This document shows positions 34,360-44,413 of a DNA stretch of 64,000 bases, one piece after another. Position numbers and translations under genes: made by a program. The stretch lies in the NCBI RefSeq assembly GCF_000006445.2, contig NC_006046.2, positions 930,001-994,000 of the forward strand, read 5' to 3'. The first letter of the stretch is position 1, and every line of letters begins with the position of its first letter. Source of the stretch: Debaryomyces hansenii CBS767 (Eukaryota; Ascomycota; Pichiomycetes; Serinales; Debaryomycetaceae). The notes below the pieces were generated by a model, which was not told where the DNA came from, made no database searches, and saw nothing but the letters and a program-made list of their open reading frames with translations.

Positions 34360-35730
34360 ATGTCGTCTACGTCTACGCCCGCCGAAGCGTTGACTTCAAA
34401 GTCTAGTAAGAGAGTGGAATTGGAGACGCTTATACGAGAATTTCAGACTAAACTTGGGTCTGACTGGGATAAATATCACGAATCGTTGAGTTTGTTTTTG
34501 GTTGGAAAACTATCACGTCCCGAATTAATACATAACATCACGCCAATTCTTAAAAATGGATTAAGAAAGTATCATAACAAGTTGTTGCTTTTGAATTTTT
34601 CAAATTCGTTGAAGGATGGACCTTTAGACCTTCAAAGTGAATTTGCATCCTTCTGGAATAAGAAAGCAAATAAAACTAAAAACATTAGATCAAGTCAATA
34701 TGAAAAATTCAAGCAAAATATTATGGGTTTACCGGTTAAGGAGAGAAGAAGAATCAAGAATATCACTAGAGAAAGCGGTAAAAAGGGTAAATTAAACGCA
34801 TCAATAACGTTAACAAGACATGCCTTACTACCAAAGATCCCAATGATTCAGGATACAGCACAACAACAATTACAGGTTAATAATTTAGTGCAATGGCAGC
34901 AGGATGTAGTAAATGGTATTAATACCCCGATTGCAACCGAAAACTATGAGATTCCTGATTATGATAATTTATCAAGGCGTATACTAATGACAATGAGAGA
35001 GTATGGATTGACTGGAGGATTAAGTACCGAAGTCCTTGAAATGGTACTACTTGGACTAGATGCCCATTTAAAGAATATTATTGAAAGTGCTATTGATGTT
35101 ACGAGGTATAGAGAGAATAAGTATACAACTAATGATTTTATATCCACGACTCTAAACTCTATGCAACCTTTTAATTCTAATGAGAATGTCAAGAAAAGAA
35201 AGGCTGATAGTGAGATGGACAATGAAAAGAAACGTAAGGTAACATTGAATATTAATGATTTATTCGATACATTTGAAATGTTCCCACATTTAATTGAACC
35301 ATCAGGTCCAAAATTAAGATTATCCAATATAATGCTACAGAATGATGATATGGTATCTACAGATTACGATTATGAATTACCGCCTAGGTTGGAGCCAGTC
35401 GTTGAACCAATTGCAAACGGTATACTAAAAAAGGAAACGCCTGTAAACAAATCTAATGGTTCCTTACATATTGAATCAAAAGAAAACGAAAATAAACCGG
35501 ATACAAAACCTCTGCATGTCATTAAATCTGATACAAATATGGATAAGGCCGATGGATCTTCTGCGCTGCAAAAAGAAGGATCTCAACAATCGAAAGAAGT
35601 GACAAACAATTCACAACAACCGACAACACAGACGCAGACGACATCTCAGAAGCTACCATTACCTGATGTTCATGCTGGAACGACTGATGAATTGAAATGG
35701 ATGTTACATGACCTCATTTCTACGATGTAA
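34360..35730 (+). CDS. HFI1: Hfi1/Ada1, SAGA complex structural subunit
   Basis: 456 residues (488 in S. cerevisiae). The N-terminal conserved block is clear: RVELETLIREFQTKLGSDWD, then FLVGKLSRPELIHNITPIL and KYHNKLLLLNF. A histone-fold region follows at about 200-265 (LSRRILMTMREYGLTGG and MVLLGLDAHLKNIIESAIDV), which pairs with Taf12 in SAGA. The C-terminal third is disordered and Lys/Glu/Gln-rich, ending LKWMLHDLISTM. Hfi1 holds the SAGA co-activator together in the nucleus. It is convergent with the CIK1-like gene, only 59 bp between the stops. Confidence 0.93.
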   Translation: MSSTSTPAEALTSKSSKRVELETLIREFQTKLGSDWDKYHESLSLFLVGKLSRPELIHNITPILKNGLRKYHNKLLLLNFSNSLKDGPLDLQSEFASFWNKKANKTKNIRSSQYEKFKQNIMGLPVKERRRIKNITRESGKKGKLNASITLTRHALLPKIPMIQDTAQQQLQVNNLVQWQQDVVNGINTPIATENYEIPDYDNLSRRILMTMREYGLTGGLSTEVLEMVLLGLDAHLKNIIESAIDVTRYRENKYTTNDFISTTLNSMQPFNSNENVKKRKADSEMDNEKKRKVTLNINDLFDTFEMFPHLIEPSGPKLRLSNIMLQNDDMVSTDYDYELPPRLEPVVEPIANGILKKETPVNKSNGSLHIESKENENKPDTKPLHVIKSDTNMDKADGSSALQKEGSQQSKEVTNNSQQPTTQTQTTSQKLPLPDVHAGTTDELKWMLHDLISTM

Positions 35731-35789
35731 TCTACTACTATTTATACATTTAATCATATAGAATATCAATTAATTATACATGATATATT

Positions 35790-37871
35790 TCAACTTTTCC
35801 GTTTATAGGGTGAATCAGTAGAGTACATAATCTCCAAATTTTTCAAAAAATGCCCTATTTCAGTTTCCGGTACAGCATCAAGAACAGACATATGTAAACA
35901 TTTGCTTTGTAAGTAAGCGTAATTTAGTAGAAGTACTAAATCTTCTGATATTATAGAACCAGACACAATTGGGGTATGTAATAATTCATATTGCCTAGAT
36001 GACTTTATATTTGTGATATCTAATAACATAATATTAGATTCAAAACTTTTTAATAAACGGGAATTAATGGCATCAACATTTATTATGTATGCGATACCTT
36101 CTACCCCTTCTGGTATCAGTAAGCTTTTTATAACTTTTCCTAGACTTGATGCATCATCAAGTGACATTTTCTGGCTAGATATTTGACTAAGACTGTAATC
36201 GCTCTGATCAAAATTTCTTAGATTTAAGGGACTCGAAGAATTCAACATATCAGATGAATTCTGACCGACTGCAACACACTTTAAATAGTAATTGAACTCC
36301 CATGATTTCTCTCGAAATTTTTCTGACTTTTCAACAATACTTTTATAACTTGAGGTAATGGAGTCAACAATAAGGTTATTTGTCACATTACCAGAAAATA
36401 TTACAGAACAGTTAGATCCCAAAATTGAACTGTTTATAAGTGCTCTAAATTCGTCGAAGATATCGCCGTTCGACGCATCAGAACTAAAGCATTTGTTGAA
36501 CTTGAAAAATTGGTTCTCAAATTGGATTTCTTGTTCACTATTAAAACTTATATTATGTGGTACTTTTGTGTAAACCCGTATCTTCCCTTTATAATCCATT
36601 ATTGAATTTTCAATAATCCTCCTTTGTTGGTTGTGTTTCTTGATTTTATCGTATGCTTTTTCATAAATCATCTGAGATTTAGCTAAGCTTTCATCCCATT
36701 CTTTGTTTTTCGATTCCAAGTCAATTAAAGCACATTCCTCTATATGTAAATCTGATAATAATGACGATCTCATAGCAGAAAAGTTATTCATGTTCGATTC
36801 AAGTGTACTTATGGAATCTCTTACAGAATTATTCTCATTCTCCTTTAACAGAATTTGATTTTTTTTCTCTGCTACCTTTCCTGATATCTTTTCGTATTCC
36901 GACTGTTTGTCTTGATAAATAGCGGTCAACTTATCAGCCTCTTCAATTTTAGCCAGCAAGTATTTCTCTAGCTGCTTTTCGAGTTCGCTAGTTTCACTTT
37001 TTAGCGTTTGTATTTTTCTGGATTTTGTTTCTTCGAGTTGGTTTTGAAGCTGTTCGATCTTGGAATTCAAACTATGTATTTCTTCTATCGCTCCCTTATC
37101 CTTATAAGATTTTGCCTTCGCCAATTCATCCTGTAATTGGAATTTAATTTCATTGTATTCTGTTGTGAGCTTGTTCGATAAGTCCTTTATTTGAACGTTG
37201 ATAAGCTGTTCTTTATGCAATACATTCTTCATAACCGAATCCTCCATGAACTCAAATTTCTTCTTCTGCGAGTTTATTGTCAGTTTTAAATCTAATAATC
37301 TATGGTTGAGCTTTTTCAGAGATCTTTTTAGGTCCAATAACTCATATTCCAACTCGTCAACCTTCGACGCTGATTGCTTGACTTGAGCATCCAACTCATG
37401 GTTAATTTCACTTTGCCTTGTTATATCTCTTGTAAATGACTGCTCAACATTGCTCAACCTGGTTCGTAGCGTTGGCTTGGTACCGTATGTAACATCTGGT
37501 TGTGGTTTCTTGGATAAGTTCTGATTTATACCTATAAGCTTGTTGATATGTTGAAAGTTCAAGTCAGACTTTGTTGGATTGGCCGGAGCAGGAATGTTAC
37601 TAGATTTTCTGTTTTTTTCTGCAATGTTCTTCAACGCAAACAGGGAAGCTGCAGGCGCTGGTGGTATATGAGTTTTGAATGTATGTGTCTCAATATCAGA
37701 TGGTAAATCAATTCTAGCCATATCGAAGTCTAGTGAATGTCTCTTATTGTCAGCCCTTTTCTTAGGTGGGTTCGAGTATGTATTGTTTATATCACTCAAT
37801 ACACGTTTCTTCTGTGGTGACCGTTGATCATATAGTTCATCCTGGTAGTCAGGAGGAGGTGCTTTAGACAT
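35790..37871 (-). CDS. CIK1: Cik1/Vik1-like kinesin-14 partner with a nucleotide-site-less motor homology domain
   Basis: 693 residues. The N-terminal ~120 are basic and disordered, a long coiled coil fills about 130-420, and the C-terminal ~270 resemble a kinesin-14 motor fold. The strand leading into the motor reads KIRVYTKVPHNISF, like the IRVFCRIRP start of Kar3-type motors. Where a P-loop GQTGSGKT is expected the sequence has GSNCSVIFSGNVTNNLI, with no GKT/S, and no SSRSH or DLAGSE switch motifs remain. This is the architecture of Vik1 and Cik1, the non-catalytic partners that dimerise with Kar3 for spindle and nuclear-fusion work. CIK1 is chosen as the usual CTG-clade name; VIK1 would be equally fair. 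Confidence 0.8.
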   Translation of the reverse strand: MSKAPPPDYQDELYDQRSPQKKRVLSDINNTYSNPPKKRADNKRHSLDFDMARIDLPSDIETHTFKTHIPPAPAASLFALKNIAEKNRKSSNIPAPANPTKSDLNFQHINKLIGINQNLSKKPQPDVTYGTKPTLRTRLSNVEQSFTRDITRQSEINHELDAQVKQSASKVDELEYELLDLKRSLKKLNHRLLDLKLTINSQKKKFEFMEDSVMKNVLHKEQLINVQIKDLSNKLTTEYNEIKFQLQDELAKAKSYKDKGAIEEIHSLNSKIEQLQNQLEETKSRKIQTLKSETSELEKQLEKYLLAKIEEADKLTAIYQDKQSEYEKISGKVAEKKNQILLKENENNSVRDSISTLESNMNNFSAMRSSLLSDLHIEECALIDLESKNKEWDESLAKSQMIYEKAYDKIKKHNQQRRIIENSIMDYKGKIRVYTKVPHNISFNSEQEIQFENQFFKFNKCFSSDASNGDIFDEFRALINSSILGSNCSVIFSGNVTNNLIVDSITSSYKSIVEKSEKFREKSWEFNYYLKCVAVGQNSSDMLNSSSPLNLRNFDQSDYSLSQISSQKMSLDDASSLGKVIKSLLIPEGVEGIAYIINVDAINSRLLKSFESNIMLLDITNIKSSRQYELLHTPIVSGSIISEDLVLLLNYAYLQSKCLHMSVLDAVPETEIGHFLKNLEIMYSTDSPYKRKS

Positions 37872-38352
37872 CGTATTCGAATCACAAACAATCTTGAAAC
37901 AATTACGATTTTTGAATAAGATTTATTTCACAAACAAAATAAATATTCTGTAGTATGAAGAGCTTTTGATTCAAAACACCCTGTATTACCTTTTCTAACG
38001 TTCGTCTAGTCCTAAGAATATGAATGTGTAAAGAAGATTTGGATCATCTAAAGGTAAACTTATTATCGAAATGTAAACATTTGCACGTGAGCATTCTTTC
38101 CCTACAGACTATTCAACTACAACATGGGTCTAACGATATTAGCATGTAATATGGCAGATATAAAGTATGTACAGGTATATTATGACCAATATTTATAACC
38201 AAAATATCTCTTGATAAATTGCAGGCAATTAAAGAGCCGTAAGATTGTATTAATGTAAAATGAAATTTTTCAAAACGACTTCAATAGGTATTGGGGTGGT
38301 GCAAGGGAGTCAAGTAAGCAACAGATTAATGGGAGAATTAAATAATGAACGT
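37872..38352. other. Intergenic CIK1-YAH1, with a TGAAACA site
   Basis: 481 bp between YAH1 (3' end) and the CIK1-like gene (5' end). TGAAACA, the Ste12 pheromone-response core, occurs at 37895-37901, 24 bp before the CIK1-like ATG. A single 7-mer so close to the ATG may be chance. No gene recognised. Confidence 0.4.
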
Positions 38353-38853
38353 CTAGTTAAAGTCCTTGTTTTGTAAATTACGGGTCATTGCTGGTAACGC
38401 TACCCTTATACCGTCGATTTCCTTGCTCATCTTAATCTGGCATCCCAATCTGGAAGTTTCGGTTAAGCCAAAGGCCAAGTCTAACATATCATTTTCATCA
38501 TCATCCGGCTCTGGAATTTCATCATAAAATTCAGGATCAACAATAACATGGCAAGTGGAGCAGGCACAAGAACCTCCACAAGCACCCTCCATGTCCAAAT
38601 TGTGAGCTTGGGCAATATCTAAAACATTATCACCCTCTGCTACCTCGAAAGATAATTGTTCTCCGTCTTTAGTTATGAATGTAATATGGAGCTCTTCACC
38701 TGGGTTTGGTTTATGGAGATGGCCGTGGAATTTTGGAACGGTTTGATGAAATTGTTTGTACAAGTTCAAAGGAGTCACAACGGTTGGAGAGCGACAGTTG
38801 TTTTGCAAAGTCTTTGGGATACAACGACTTGATCTGAGTATGCTTCTGAACAT
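38353..38853 (-). CDS. YAH1: Yah1, mitochondrial adrenodoxin-type [2Fe-2S] ferredoxin
   Basis: 166 residues (172 in S. cerevisiae). The first ~45 form a mitochondrial presequence rich in Arg, Ser and hydroxylated residues with no acidic ones (FRSILRSSRCIPKTLQNN). The ferredoxin domain follows. Cluster cysteines are Cys92, Cys98 and Cys101 in ACGGSCACSTCH and Cys138 in RLGCQIKM, the adrenodoxin C-x5-C-x2-C...C pattern. An acidic PEPDDDENDMLD helix is the usual docking surface for the reductase Arh1. Yah1 works in the mitochondrial matrix in iron-sulfur cluster and heme A synthesis and is essential in yeast. The start is the only N-terminal ATG giving a presequence. Confidence 0.95.
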   Translation of the reverse strand: MFRSILRSSRCIPKTLQNNCRSPTVVTPLNLYKQFHQTVPKFHGHLHKPNPGEELHITFITKDGEQLSFEVAEGDNVLDIAQAHNLDMEGACGGSCACSTCHVIVDPEFYDEIPEPDDDENDMLDLAFGLTETSRLGCQIKMSKEIDGIRVALPAMTRNLQNKDFN

Positions 38854-39184
38854 CTTCCAGTATATAGTTATGTGATTATGCGTTAGGGTGCTGTGAATGC
38901 TTTTAATATTGATTACTCATGGTCAAATTTTTTTTTTCAGTCTCAATCTCACCGGGCCCGATAGTCATCGATCGAAACTCAATAGTCAACCTCCACCAAC
39001 GGGTACTTACTCACAACAATATAAATTACCAATATTCATACGTATATTATGATTTATGAATGGTTTAATAAATGTACAATAATGTTTAAGAATCAAAAAC
39101 AGAGGAGAAATGAATAAAAAGGTGTATATACTGTGATACTTAGGAGAAAATGCCTAACAAAATGTTGAAAGTACCATTACATTA
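38854..39184. other. Intergenic YAH1-VTI1, nothing recognised
   Basis: 331 bp upstream of YAH1 and downstream of VTI1, both on the minus strand. A T-run (about 38928-38938) and a GC-rich patch (about 38950-38960) are the only distinctive spots. No RNA gene or motif is claimed. Confidence 0.45.
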
Positions 39185-39901
39185 TTACCAAAATTTACTT
39201 GCAAGTACTAAAAATATTAATAAAATCAACACTGCAATAATAGCATAGCTTATAAATTTATTTGCAGTTAATCTTCTGCTCATTGACTTCAAAGTTTTAA
39301 TTGACTTGTCGACATATCCATCCGCCGTCATTAAGGTGTTTCTGGATCCCGTAATTTGCTCTCTCTGGGATCTTAAATCGTTAAGAATGTTACCCCCAAT
39401 ATTTTCTGTTTCGAGAGCTATTCGTTGACTGTCTCTCAATCTCTCGGACGTTCTTTCAAGCGAAGAATTGTTATTCAACAACTGCTTACGTTGAGAATCG
39501 TGTATATCATCATGCGAGTCATCGTCTGTGTATCTGTTTCCAAATAACTCGTATTTATCTTGGTCGTCCAACAATTTCTTTAGTCTATCTTTACTATCCT
39601 CCACCTGCGATTTATACTGACGTATCTTCGTGTTATACGTTGATCTTTGATTGGAGGGTAAGTTTTGCACTTCTATACTCATTTGATCCAATACCTCTAA
39701 GCATTCATCCGTTGCCGTCTCAATGGCCCTTAAAAACTGCTTACGTTCATCTTCTGTTCGTTAGTAAATCCGTCGCTGCTTCGCCGCCACTAGTAAGCTA
39801 TACATACTTCCATCTGCTGACGATATTTGAGCTAATTTGGACTTGGCTTCTTGTAACGCCAATTGCAAATCAGATTCATAAGTGGCGAATAATTCTGACA
39901 T
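39185..39901 (-). CDS. VTI1: Vti1, v-SNARE, two exons (39808-39901 and 39185-39753)
   Basis: The open frame reaching 39691 begins at MDQMSIEVQN, which matches the middle of Vti1, so an N-terminal part is missing. It is found upstream: an ATG at 39901 gives MSELFATYESDLQLALQEAK and runs to 39808. Splicing over a 54-nt intron (39754-39807) continues as DERKQFLRAIETATDECLEV into MDQMS. The joined protein is 220 residues against 217 in S. cerevisiae. The SNARE motif (RLRDSQRIALETENIGG to VDKSIKTLKSMSRRL) and a C-terminal tail anchor (FISYAIIAVLILLIFLVLAS) are intact. Vti1 is a Qb-SNARE in several Golgi, endosome and vacuole fusion steps. Confidence 0.93.
39754..39807 (-). other. VTI1: VTI1 intron, 54 nt
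   Basis: On the minus strand the donor is GTATGT at 39807-39802, the branch site TACTAAC at 39766-39760 and the acceptor ACAG ends at 39754. The branch site is only six bases from the 3' splice site, a very short spacing. Removing it joins a phase-1 codon (A|AA, Lys) and restores the Vti1 reading frame; without it the frame meets stops. Confidence 0.93.
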
Positions 39902-40185
39902 AGCTACTAATTGATAGATTCTGTTTGAACTGTATTGGCTTCATCCTTCCTTAATCTAAGAATTCGATATTAGCCTTTTTGGCTGATTATGTAATCTGGC
40001 CCATAATACATTACAGTCCTTCCATTCATAATATCCTTTCATAGAGTCAATTCTACACTTCTTTCAGTGAAAAATAAGAATTATAGATTTATAAATATAT
40101 ATAGTACTTAACAATAAAATATAGTAATAAAAAAACAAGAATTATAATATAAAATAACAAGTTATTCAAATTAAGAAAAATACGA

Positions 40186-43100
40186 TTAGTTTCTGGTCTC
40201 GAATTCATCACCAGAAACCTCATCATCGCTCATCTTATACTTCTTGAATGCAGCCTTGATCTGGCCCAAGAAGTTTTCGTTGGTTTCCGATTCATTGGCT
40301 GATCCTCTTGATAATGTTGGGCCCAATTCTGATAACTGCTCCTTGATTTGATCTTGATTCACATTTGAACTAGTCAATGGAATATTCTTCATCATGTTCA
40401 TCTTAGCCTGATTTTCTTCCTCTTCGTCATCCAAATCTAACGAATTGATAGTCATGTTAAGCAATGATTTACTCGAACGTCTTCTCATTAACTTTCCTGG
40501 GAATGGGCCTGCTTTCGGACGATATTGTTCAATATTATTCAAAGAGTCTTCGCTAGAAGTCTTTTCGGTGTTCTCGCTGTTATTCAAGAAGACAGAAGAT
40601 CTTGGGGTCCTTGGAGTTCTTGGAGTTTTAGGTAATCTACATGAAGAACCATTATCATGGATCCATTTTGCAACCAAAGCAGTCCATCCACATTGATGAC
40701 TAGCACCTAATCCTCTACCAGTGTCACCATCAAAATATTCATAGAATGGGAAATAATCTTTGAACAATGGATCTTTGTTCAACAATTCATTGCCACCATT
40801 ACAGGCTTTACTGTCTGTCTCGTCAGGAACAAACAAATGCATCAAACGATGTTGAATTTCTTGGGCGCATTGAGCCAAATTCAAATATTCACCAGATCCC
40901 TTTGGACATTCAACCTTTAAATCAGTACCATAATATAAATAGAATCTCTGCAATGCTTCAACAAGTAAGAAATTAACAGGGAACCAAATTGGTCCTCTCC
41001 AATTTGAATTACCTCCAAACATACCTGAATCGGATTCACCCAGCAAATACTTGACCACATACTTTTCACCATTAACATCCATTTCAAATGGATTCTTTTC
41101 GTGATATTTCGATAACGATCTAATACCATATGGCGACAAAAATTCATCTTCATCTAACATTCTTTCTAAAATAGAAACTAACCTATCCTTATCCACTAAA
41201 GATAATAACAACCTTTCACCTACACCACGATATTCCATGGATGCAATGTTTCTTTCAGCAACGGACTTTCTATTTTCAATAAACCAGTCTAATCTCTTTC
41301 TGAATGATGGGAATTTGTCCAATAGTTCTGGTTCTAATGTTAAAGAGGCATATAACGGAATTAAACCAACCAAAGATCTTACAGGTAATGATTGAGAGTG
41401 GTTACCATAACTAATAGCATCATAATAAAATTTATCATTATCATCCCATAAAGATCTTTCAGTGGCTTCTGATTCACCTTTTGCAGCTCCTCTATAAGTC
41501 ATAGCGTCGGCAATTAATAAGAAATGTTCAAAAAACTTTGAGGCAATATTTTCATAAACAGGTCTCGTCTTAGCCAATTCTAAAGCAATATTCAACATTT
41601 GCAACGAAAAAAACGCCATCCAACCAGTTGAATCAGCTTGCTCTAAATTACCACCCGTTGGCAAAGGTTCAGATCTATTGAAAATACCAATATTATCCAA
41701 ACCTAAGAACCCACCAGCAAAAACATTATTTCCGTCAGAATCTTTCCTGTTCACCCACCAAGTGAAATTAAGTAACAACTTTTGGAAAACAGCTTCTAAA
41801 AAGTCCAAATCTTCAGTACCATACATCTTTTTCTCAATTTTGAAAATCCTATAAGTGGACCATGCATGTACTGGAGGATTAACATCAGAGAAGTTCCACT
41901 CGTAAGCAGGAACTTGACCATTTGGATGCATATACCATTCTCTGGTTAATAAATCAAGTTGCTTCTTGGCAAATTCTGGATCAATCATTGCCAAAGGAAC
42001 ACAGTGGAAAGCAGTATCCCAAGCAGCAAAGAATGGATATTCCCACTTGTCAGGCAAGGACAAAATGTCGTCAATAAATAAATGCTTCCAGTCCTTATTT
42101 CTTCCATTGGCCCTGTTGGTAGGTGGTTTAGGTGTATTAGGGTCACCTCTTGACCAGTAGTTGTGAACAAAGTAATAAAATTGTTTGGTCCATAATAAAC
42201 CAGCAAATGCTTGTCTTTGTACTTGTCTCAAGTCATCACTCATTGGCAATGGAGATACCTTCCAATAGAAAGCGTCAGCTTCATCTTGACGTCTTGCAAG
42301 AGTCTGGTCGAATTCTAATTCATCAATCTCACCACCTTGTTTAGATAGCTTATAACGGATAGTAACATAATCTCCCGCAGGGACACCTCCATTCTCGTTA
42401 AACGAAAACCAGGCACAAGCTTTAGTACCAGTTCTTTCAGGGTTAACAGCTTCCTTTTCATCGTGAATAATTAAATCATGGAAAGCATCTTTAACATATT
42501 TAACTTTGTTCTCTTGATCATACAAACGTTTGGTATTGGTTTCATTCTCCGTGAACAACAAAACTGGTTCGACATCAGGAGAACTATCCGTTATACCTGG
42601 GGCAGGTGCAAATACCAAATTACGTTTACCGAATTTAGCATGGTCAACTTCAATGGTGCAGTCTCCTTTAGCATTTAAATTTGGTTTTAGCTTTTTAGAT
42701 TCTTCAGTACCCCAAGACCACGTATTTCTCAATAAAACATGGGGCATAATATGCAATGGAGCAGCCTGGTCACTTCTGTTGTAGGCAGTAATACGGAACA
42801 ATAATTCTTCTGGATCATCATCACTCTTACCCATTTCAAAAACCACATCAAAGTACTTGTTATCGTCAAAAATACCCGTATCGGTGATTTCGTATTCATG
42901 TTCTTCCCTTGATCTCTTGCCATTCTCTTCAATCAAATGTTCATACGGAAACTTGCTTTGAGGATACTTGTACAAGTATTTCATATACGAATGCGAAGGG
43001 GTATTATCAAGATAGTAATACAAGTCCTTAACATCTTCACCGTGGTTTCCCTGCGAATTGGTAACCCCAAATGCCTTTTCTTTTAAGATATCATCTTGTT

Positions 43101-43374
43101 CATTCCACAACGACATGGACAAACAGATCAATTGATGGGTATCTGCAACCCCAGCCAACCCGTCTTCACCCCAACGATAAGTTCTAGATCTGGAATGTTC
43201 GAAAGGAAAGTCTGACCAAGCATCACCATCGTGAGAGTAATCCTCTCTGACAGTTGCCCATTGTCTTTCTCCCAAATATGGTCCCCAATGCTTCCAATAT
43301 TTAGTTCTCTTCTTATTCTCCTGTAACCTAATTTCCTCAGTAGTTAATTCATGTTTCGTCGATTCGCCCGTCAT
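40186..43374 (-). CDS. Large GH63-like glycoside hydrolase, probably cytosolic
   Basis: 1062 residues with no signal peptide or membrane segment. The middle and C-terminal half look like an (alpha/alpha)6 barrel of the GH63 (mannosyl-oligosaccharide-glucosidase-like) kind. Visible marks are FFAAWDTAFHCVPLAMIDP, GQVPAYEWNFSDVNPPVHAW, GGNLEQADSTGWMAFF and GNSNWRGPIWFPVNFLL, followed by ASHQCGWTALVA. The WDTA and PAYEWNFSDVNPP segments resemble bacterial GH63 enzymes acting on compatible-solute glycosides. It is not Cwh41, the ER glucosidase I, which has an N-terminal anchor. The C-terminal ~160 residues are disordered with Thr-Pro-Arg repeats (TPRTPRTPRSS), suggesting phosphorylation. Substrate unknown. 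I recall no S. cerevisiae counterpart. Confidence 0.75.
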   Translation of the reverse strand: MTGESTKHELTTEEIRLQENKKRTKYWKHWGPYLGERQWATVREDYSHDGDAWSDFPFEHSRSRTYRWGEDGLAGVADTHQLICLSMSLWNEQDDILKEKAFGVTNSQGNHGEDVKDLYYYLDNTPSHSYMKYLYKYPQSKFPYEHLIEENGKRSREEHEYEITDTGIFDDNKYFDVVFEMGKSDDDPEELLFRITAYNRSDQAAPLHIMPHVLLRNTWSWGTEESKKLKPNLNAKGDCTIEVDHAKFGKRNLVFAPAPGITDSSPDVEPVLLFTENETNTKRLYDQENKVKYVKDAFHDLIIHDEKEAVNPERTGTKACAWFSFNENGGVPAGDYVTIRYKLSKQGGEIDELEFDQTLARRQDEADAFYWKVSPLPMSDDLRQVQRQAFAGLLWTKQFYYFVHNYWSRGDPNTPKPPTNRANGRNKDWKHLFIDDILSLPDKWEYPFFAAWDTAFHCVPLAMIDPEFAKKQLDLLTREWYMHPNGQVPAYEWNFSDVNPPVHAWSTYRIFKIEKKMYGTEDLDFLEAVFQKLLLNFTWWVNRKDSDGNNVFAGGFLGLDNIGIFNRSEPLPTGGNLEQADSTGWMAFFSLQMLNIALELAKTRPVYENIASKFFEHFLLIADAMTYRGAAKGESEATERSLWDDNDKFYYDAISYGNHSQSLPVRSLVGLIPLYASLTLEPELLDKFPSFRKRLDWFIENRKSVAERNIASMEYRGVGERLLLSLVDKDRLVSILERMLDEDEFLSPYGIRSLSKYHEKNPFEMDVNGEKYVVKYLLGESDSGMFGGNSNWRGPIWFPVNFLLVEALQRFYLYYGTDLKVECPKGSGEYLNLAQCAQEIQHRLMHLFVPDETDSKACNGGNELLNKDPLFKDYFPFYEYFDGDTGRGLGASHQCGWTALVAKWIHDNGSSCRLPKTPRTPRTPRSSVFLNNSENTEKTSSEDSLNNIEQYRPKAGPFPGKLMRRRSSKSLLNMTINSLDLDDEEEENQAKMNMMKNIPLTSSNVNQDQIKEQLSELGPTLSRGSANESETNENFLGQIKAAFKKYKMSDDEVSGDEFETRN

Positions 43375-44413
43375 TTTTCAACTAAGTTTATTTTTGATAT
43401 ATTCCCTTAATTTCTATTCAGAACTGAGTTGAAATTTCGAAATAAGAAAATATACTTTACGGTTTTGCTATGTATTTTCTTCATAGAATTGACTCCATTT
43501 AAGTAGCGCATTGCCCTTGCTGTTCAATTCTCGCATTTTCCGTAAATGTGCGCCAAATTTCATCCTTGCTTATATAAAAATTGCCCAAAGACCTACCGTT
43601 TTGTTTACTCGCGGACTAATTATAGTGTTTTGCAGGGCATCTTGAAATTCATTTGGTCCGTTAGTTCCTTGTGTGGTCTATACATGGCTATTTTTAAGTA
43701 TTTGTTTTGACAGGCTTCAAATAAGCTTTAGTTTATCGGAGCAATGCGCCCCAGAAATCTTCGGCAGTATTTTGCAACTATTTAAAGAAGGGTAAACTTG
43801 TACTTGTACAAGGCATAATGGGAGTAATTGCATACTTAGGACCTCAGATAATTAGGATATATGTATAAAATTGAGTTGACAGTAGAGACAGTCTTAGAAA
43901 AGTATAGAGTCTGAAGCAGTACATATTCGATGTTCGCATGGAAATGTTGATCATATATTTGTAGGTCCTAGTATCGTTCAAATGTGCACTACAAAGCAGT
44001 AAACTAGATGGTTTCAGGTAAGATTAATGAATCATAGATATAGTTCAGCAGAATAAGGTCAAAAGTCTAAGAAAAAAGTAATATGGGTTTCATGCAAGCA
44101 ATCAAAACCATACTGTGAGAATTATGTCCGCCTGAAAAATTCGCGTAATTCTACCACTAAACCAACCCAACATTAACCATGGAAATTAGCTGCAAATATC
44201 TTAGAGAACTGACTATTCTTTAAAGGAGTATGCTAACATCATTCGGAGATGTCCACAAGCAGGGGCTTTTAGATTTCGGCAAACTATTTTCTATGTAGAC
44301 TGAATCTTAAACCGAAGAATAATGGCTTGTCAGCGACCAAAGTACTTTTTATCTAGTTCTACGAAATATATGTAAACGCAACGTTAAATTCGAATGATAT
44401 ATATCCTCCAGTC
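43375..44413. other. Gene-poor stretch upstream of the GH63-like gene
   Basis: About 1 kb. The first ~250 bp would be the GH63-like promoter, with a TATATAAAA-type stretch near 43570. The rest shows no open frame of note, tRNA or repeat that I can identify. Confidence 0.45.
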
